From NCBI GenBank assembly GCA_029245905.1, contig JAQWOJ010000038.1, positions 1-38,170 of the forward strand: a DNA stretch of 38,170 nucleotides. Reading direction: 5' to 3'. Position 1 is the stretch's first letter, and each line of letters starts with the position of its first letter. The notes under the pieces are model-generated. The model ran no database searches and was not told the DNA's origin. It saw only the letters and a program-made list of their open reading frames with translations. The position numbers and the translations under genes are program-made. The stretch is from Gammaproteobacteria bacterium (GTDB taxonomy: Bacteria > Pseudomonadota > Gammaproteobacteria > Pseudomonadales > Pseudohongiellaceae). Of this stretch, positions 34,537 through 38,170 are shown piece by piece.

Positions 34537-35877
34537 TTACTGGAAATATACCGTAAGAATCGCAACTGGACAGATAAATTTTACATAAAAAGGCCAAATT
34601 TTCCAAAAAAACCCGCTTTCGGCGTCCGGACACCCTTGCTTTATTTCAAGCAGAATGTCATTTCTTCTCCAAATCCAGGCAACAAAAATACAAAATGCAA
34701 AACCCAACAAGGGCTGACTAAATTCTGTGGTAAACGTGACCACCATATCGAATAGCGGATCAAAATTGAAAACTATCATCAAAGAAATTACGGTAACAAC
34801 CACACCAACCGCTATAGAAGCTTTCTTACGATCAATGCCATGATGTTCAACGCCATAAGCAACCGGGACTTCAAGCATTGAAATTGATGATGTAAGTGAG
34901 GCAATAGCCATCAGCAAAAAAAATGCCAAGGAAACAAAAATTCCAATACTCCCCATAGTCTCAAATAACGAGGGTAAAACCGATACGATTAACCCGGGGC
35001 CTGCAATGAGTTGACCATTGACATCAAAAATTTCGACTCCATTCGCTAACGCCGCATACATAGCCGGCAATATTAACAAGCCTGCAAGGACAGCAATGCC
35101 AATATCTAACAATGCCACTAATCCTCCGGTAACGGGCAGGTTTTCGTCCTTGCTAATATAGGAGCCATAAATAAGCATAGTTCCGACCCCCAAAGAGAGT
35201 GAAAAGAAAGCTTGACCCATCGCACCCACCAGTAGCGCAGGCTCTGTCAAACGCGAGAAATCTGGAACCAAATAGGCCCGCAACCCGTCTCCAGCACCGG
35301 GGAGCGTAAAAACATAAACTATCAGCAGAATAAGAATAGCAATCAATGACGGCATCAAACGAGAAGCCCATTTCTCTATCCCATTTCTCACGCCAGCACT
35401 TATGATAAAGACTGTTAATGTCATGAACATGACCACAAAAATTGAGTTCCTAACCGGATGATCTGTCGTTAACCAATTCGATACTGTTGAAATTCCAAAA
35501 ATTTGTGCCATCGCGTCAAAAAAATGAGCAATCATCCAACCACTGACAATCGAATAAAAGCTCAAAATTAAGCTAACCGTTATTATCCCAGAAAAGCCTA
35601 CTACAGAGGCAGCAATTCGACTTTTTTTACCAGAAGAGATAGATCTAAGCGCGGTGATACCGTTGGCCTGAGCTCTACGGCCTATTATTAATTCTGCCAT
35701 TAACGCCGGATATGCTAGAGCGAATGCCAATAATAAATACACGAATAAAAAGGCCGCACCACCATTTGACGCCGCATTTGTAGGAAAACCCCAAATATTT
35801 CCCAACCCAACCGCAGAACCTGAGGCTGCCATCAGAAAACCAAATCTAGAAGAGAACTCTCCGCGAGGTGCTGACAT
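34537..35877 (-). CDS. Sodium-dependent (NSS/SNF family) transporter
   Basis: This is an Na+-coupled amino-acid-type symporter of the LeuT fold. The family N terminus FSSRFGFLMAASGSAVGLGNIWGFPTNAASNGGAAFLFVYLLL contains the unwound TM1 sodium and substrate site. There are about 11 hydrophobic segments in 446 residues, and GMGQAFFSLSLGVGTMLIYGSYI-like TM6 is present (AMGQAFFSLSLGVGTMLIYG). The substrate is not readable from sequence. It is upstream of the haloacid-dehalogenase-like gene with an 87-nt gap, in the same direction. Confidence 0.93.
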   Translation of the reverse strand: MSAPRGEFSSRFGFLMAASGSAVGLGNIWGFPTNAASNGGAAFLFVYLLLAFALAYPALMAELIIGRRAQANGITALRSISSGKKSRIAASVVGFSGIITVSLILSFYSIVSGWMIAHFFDAMAQIFGISTVSNWLTTDHPVRNSIFVVMFMTLTVFIISAGVRNGIEKWASRLMPSLIAILILLIVYVFTLPGAGDGLRAYLVPDFSRLTEPALLVGAMGQAFFSLSLGVGTMLIYGSYISKDENLPVTGGLVALLDIGIAVLAGLLILPAMYAALANGVEIFDVNGQLIAGPGLIVSVLPSLFETMGSIGIFVSLAFFLLMAIASLTSSISMLEVPVAYGVEHHGIDRKKASIAVGVVVTVISLMIVFNFDPLFDMVVTFTTEFSQPLLGFAFCIFVAWIWRRNDILLEIKQGCPDAESGFFWKIWPFYVKFICPVAILTVYFQ

Positions 35878-35962
35878 TTTTTGAGCTTTATTAGTTGATA
35901 ATTAAATTATAAATTTTATTAAGGGTAACTGATGCTTGCGAAAGGGTAAATTAGAAACCGGC

Positions 35963-36904
35963 CTATCGCTCAAAAGACTCTAAAGTAAACTCTACCGGAC
36001 TAGATTTTGTTAGAACAAAAACCACATTATTAGCAATAGTAACAGCGCCATTATCATTGATTTCTAGCCTTGGGATGCGTAACCTACCTTCATCCGTAAC
36101 AAAAGAAGCCACATTTTCAACAGGTTCGTTGCGCGGTATAACACTTTCTAAATTTGCCTGAATTATAAATTTTCCAGCGGCAGGAACCGAGTTAAAATTC
36201 ATACTTACCAAATCACTCCCGTTATCTATGTCCACAGAACTTATTAGCAATCCCGATTCAACCTCATAAACGTGCGGCGCGCCGCTATAACGCCCGACCA
36301 CTTCAACATTCATATATAGAAAATCTGAAGGATCCGTATAGGCTGAGGCTATATATGGGGCACTTGACGCTTTTAGACCAAGATCTATTGTTGGCTGTTC
36401 GTCTATTGCCTCAACTATATCCATCCCGCTTCCTAATACTTTGCCGAATACCGTAAAACCTCCATTCAATGTATCTAAATTCACATTATCCTCTATATTT
36501 ACAAACCATTGATTAGTAGCGCTATCAGGATCTCCATCTAATTTCGCCATAGCAACAGTGCCCCGTAAATTAGAGGCATTAACTTCGTTGACAATCGGAG
36601 CGTCAGTCGGAACATCAATAGGGCCGACGAACGGCTCAAACCGATACGCCCCACCTTGTGCGACAAAGTCGTCAATTACGCGATGAAAATACGTCCCATT
36701 AAAATCGTTACGGCGAACGTAATTCAAAAAATTTTGAACCGTAATCGGCGCCTGTTCATCTAGTAGTTCTATAGAAAAATCACCAATACTCGTGCTGACA
36801 CGCACAATAGTGCCACCCTGGGAACATATAGGAATCCAGAACAAGACTAGAAGCACGGATATTTTGGCTGCCTCCGTCTTGCAGTGTTGCAATATCATAG
36901 ACAT
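35963..36904 (-). CDS. Periplasmic cyclophilin-type peptidyl-prolyl isomerase
   Basis: A signal peptide (about residues 13-30, KISVLLVLFWIPICSQGG) leads into a cyclophilin domain (about 31-205) with VRVSTSIGDFSIELLDEQAPITVQNFLNYV, FNGTYFHRVIDDFVAQGG and NQWFVNIEDNVNLD...FTVFGKVLGSGMDIV. The arginine of the FHR active-site segment is present. About 105 residues follow with no domain I recognise, so the protein (313 residues) is longer than E. coli PpiA (190). It stands alone, divergent from the Hsp70-like gene. Confidence 0.9.
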   Translation of the reverse strand: MSMILQHCKTEAAKISVLLVLFWIPICSQGGTIVRVSTSIGDFSIELLDEQAPITVQNFLNYVRRNDFNGTYFHRVIDDFVAQGGAYRFEPFVGPIDVPTDAPIVNEVNASNLRGTVAMAKLDGDPDSATNQWFVNIEDNVNLDTLNGGFTVFGKVLGSGMDIVEAIDEQPTIDLGLKASSAPYIASAYTDPSDFLYMNVEVVGRYSGAPHVYEVESGLLISSVDIDNGSDLVSMNFNSVPAAGKFIIQANLESVIPRNEPVENVASFVTDEGRLRIPRLEINDNGAVTIANNVVFVLTKSSPVEFTLESFER

Positions 36905-37032
36905 AGATAATTCTTATTAACGAAGTCGCCAAAAAAAGATTCTGGGACAGTTGGAGAATAGGTTAAGTTACCAAATTATTCAACCTCGATTACATTAGGG
37001 ATCTCTCGTTCTGTTCCTGGCTATCTACGCTT

Positions 37033-37061
37033 TTGCCGACAAAAAGAAAATACGATATGCT
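37033..37061 (+). promoter_or_regulatory. Candidate promoter of the Hsp70-like gene
   Basis: TTGCCG (37033-37038) and TATGCT (37056-37061) are 17 nt apart, about 57 nt upstream of the ATG. Each matches the sigma-70 consensus at four of six positions. Confidence 0.35.
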
Positions 37062-37117
37062 TACACTATTCATATCATCAATTAAAAAATCACAATTTTT
37101 ACCGTTCGCCCTCAATT

Positions 37118-38170
37118 ATGAGTCAGCTCTTACCAGAAACCCCATCCAAGAATATTAAGCTAGGAATCGGCATTGATTATGGAACCAGCAATAGTGCTGC
37201 CGCTATTTTTGACGGGAAGAAAATACACTTAGTTAAACTAGAGTGCGATTCAGAAATTATGCCATCTGCCACTCATATTGACAAAGATTACAAAATCGTT
37301 ACCGGCCAAGAAGCTATAGAATATTACATAGAAAGCAATGTTGGTCGAACCGTGGAGCTGAGCGCTGAAGTTCTGGGTGAGCATAGAACAGGCACTGGAC
37401 AAATTGGTGATCGAGGGCTACCAGAAGAGGCGAACACCGAGAAAGTTTACGGTCAATCATTTATTGATAGCGGTCAAAAAGGGCGATTGTTCAGAGGCAT
37501 AAAGAGATTACTAGGCAATTCAACTACAACAAGACTAGTAGTCTTCGAGCGGCCATTTAGGCTAGTAGCCTTAATCACTCCGCTTCTCGCTAGAATAAAA
37601 AGAGCGGTCGTAGCTTCTGCGTACCAAAATTTTAATATTGAAAATTCTCTCGAACACGCATGCATAGGACATCCCGTTAATTTTGAGGGCAAGGGAGAAG
37701 CTAGAAATACTATCGCCTTAGATCTACTTTCGGAGGCATACAATTACGCAGAATTTAGCCAACAGACCTACTATCCTGAACCAATAGCGGCTGCGATTAG
37801 CTACTTATTTCATCACCCTCGAGCAACTGAACAGACTATGCTTGCGGTAGATTTTGGGGGCGGAACACTAGACCTCTGTATCCTCAGAAAGAGAAACAAT
37901 GATTTTTCTGTGGTGGCTACACATGGCGTTGGGCTAGGAGGAGACCACATTGACCAGGCCATGTTTCGAAGGCTAATCTTCCCTTTGTTAGGTAAAGGCG
38001 AAAGGTGGCGAAGAACTGGAGAGGATCGAGCCATTGAAACAAGTTTTCCCTTTGAGGAATATGAAGAACTCTTACTAAACTGGACAATCAGCTATATCTT
38101 AAATCAGAATAAGTATACAACCCCCCTTATGCAGCGCATTGAGCACGGCGACATTGCCTCCGTTAAGTTT
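37118..38170 (+). CDS. Hsp70 family protein, YegD-like (3' end beyond the window)
   Basis: This open frame of 351 codons has no stop and runs off the right edge. It carries the actin/Hsp70 ATPase features: phosphate-1 loop GIDYGTSNSAAAIFDG (about 18-33), VIGHP-like CIGHPVNFEGKGE, YYPEPIAAAISYLF, phosphate-2 loop VDFGGGTLDLCIL (244-256) and GVGLGGDHIDQAMF. The pattern, with an inserted segment between the loops, resembles E. coli YegD rather than DnaK, and no DnaK-type substrate domain is seen in the visible part. A nine-residue polar extension precedes the fold. No strong ribosome binding site is visible. It is divergent from the cyclophilin gene. Confidence 0.9.
   Translation, partial: MSQLLPETPSKNIKLGIGIDYGTSNSAAAIFDGKKIHLVKLECDSEIMPSATHIDKDYKIVTGQEAIEYYIESNVGRTVELSAEVLGEHRTGTGQIGDRGLPEEANTEKVYGQSFIDSGQKGRLFRGIKRLLGNSTTTRLVVFERPFRLVALITPLLARIKRAVVASAYQNFNIENSLEHACIGHPVNFEGKGEARNTIALDLLSEAYNYAEFSQQTYYPEPIAAAISYLFHHPRATEQTMLAVDFGGGTLDLCILRKRNNDFSVVATHGVGLGGDHIDQAMFRRLIFPLLGKGERWRRTGEDRAIETSFPFEEYEELLLNWTISYILNQNKYTTPLMQRIEHGDIASVKF

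Noticed and set aside
1-38170. CRISPR arrays, insertion sequences, tRNA genes and attachment sites
   Set aside because: I saw no regularly spaced repeats, transposase genes, cloverleaf-like sequences or flanking direct repeats on reading the window.

Overview
The window is chromosomal DNA from a gammaproteobacterium, probably a free-living marine one. GC is modest (low forties by eye). The gene neighbourhoods are recognisably gammaproteobacterial: rluD-pgeF divergent from bamD, miaB-phoH-ybeY-corC followed by leuS-lptE-holA, and ilvI-ilvH/pssA/msrP-msrQ ending at an rRNA promoter. I see no phage, transposon, integron or CRISPR. Nearly all of it is dense housekeeping sequence.

Layout. (1) 1-248: minus-strand promoter and boxA leader of an rRNA operon whose 16S gene lies just outside the left edge. 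(2) 249-2878: msrQ, msrP (repair of oxidised periplasmic methionine) and pssA (phosphatidylserine synthase), all minus. (3) 3044-6835: branched-chain amino acid genes. ilvI-ilvH are minus, but a long class II ilvC lies inverted between ilvH and pssA. Upstream of ilvI is a leader with a tiny Leu/Ile-ending ORF abutting a terminator hairpin. (4) 7207-9819: clpB, with a good sigma-32-type promoter. A divergent sigma-70-type promoter overlaps it and leads into a short orphan transcription unit. (5) 10238-13885: metY and an alpha/beta hydrolase (plus), convergent with a BCCT transporter (minus) that abuts pgeF. (6) 13913-16773: pgeF-rluD (minus), divergent from bamD (plus). (7) 16795-22978: nadE, a TSUP permease, slyX, a TlpA-like thioredoxin, an unusual ApbE-like protein, srkA and a DUF1820 gene. 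(8) 23186-31101: a plus-strand run miaB, phoH-like, ybeY, corC, leuS, lptE, holA, without lnt. (9) 31098-36904, minus: an M3 peptidase with a lipoprotein-like N terminus, DUF2164, a Tat-exported haloacid-dehalogenase-like protein, an NSS transporter and a periplasmic cyclophilin. (10) 37118 to the right edge: 5' part of an Hsp70-family gene.

How the genes relate. Envelope building and repair recurs (bamD, lptE, msrPQ, pssA, cyclophilin), as do translation and RNA functions (rluD, pgeF neighbour, miaB, ybeY, leuS, rrn leader) and stress proteins (clpB, srkA, Hsp70-like). The main departures from textbook layouts are the inverted ilvC, the LeuRS without its leucine-specific insertion, the absence of lnt after corC, the BCCT/metY insertion between pgeF and clpB, and regulatory RNA-like structures beside ilvI and clpB. 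No wholly new multigene system is evident. The most testable new items are the compact ilvI attenuator and the candidate small RNA upstream of metY.
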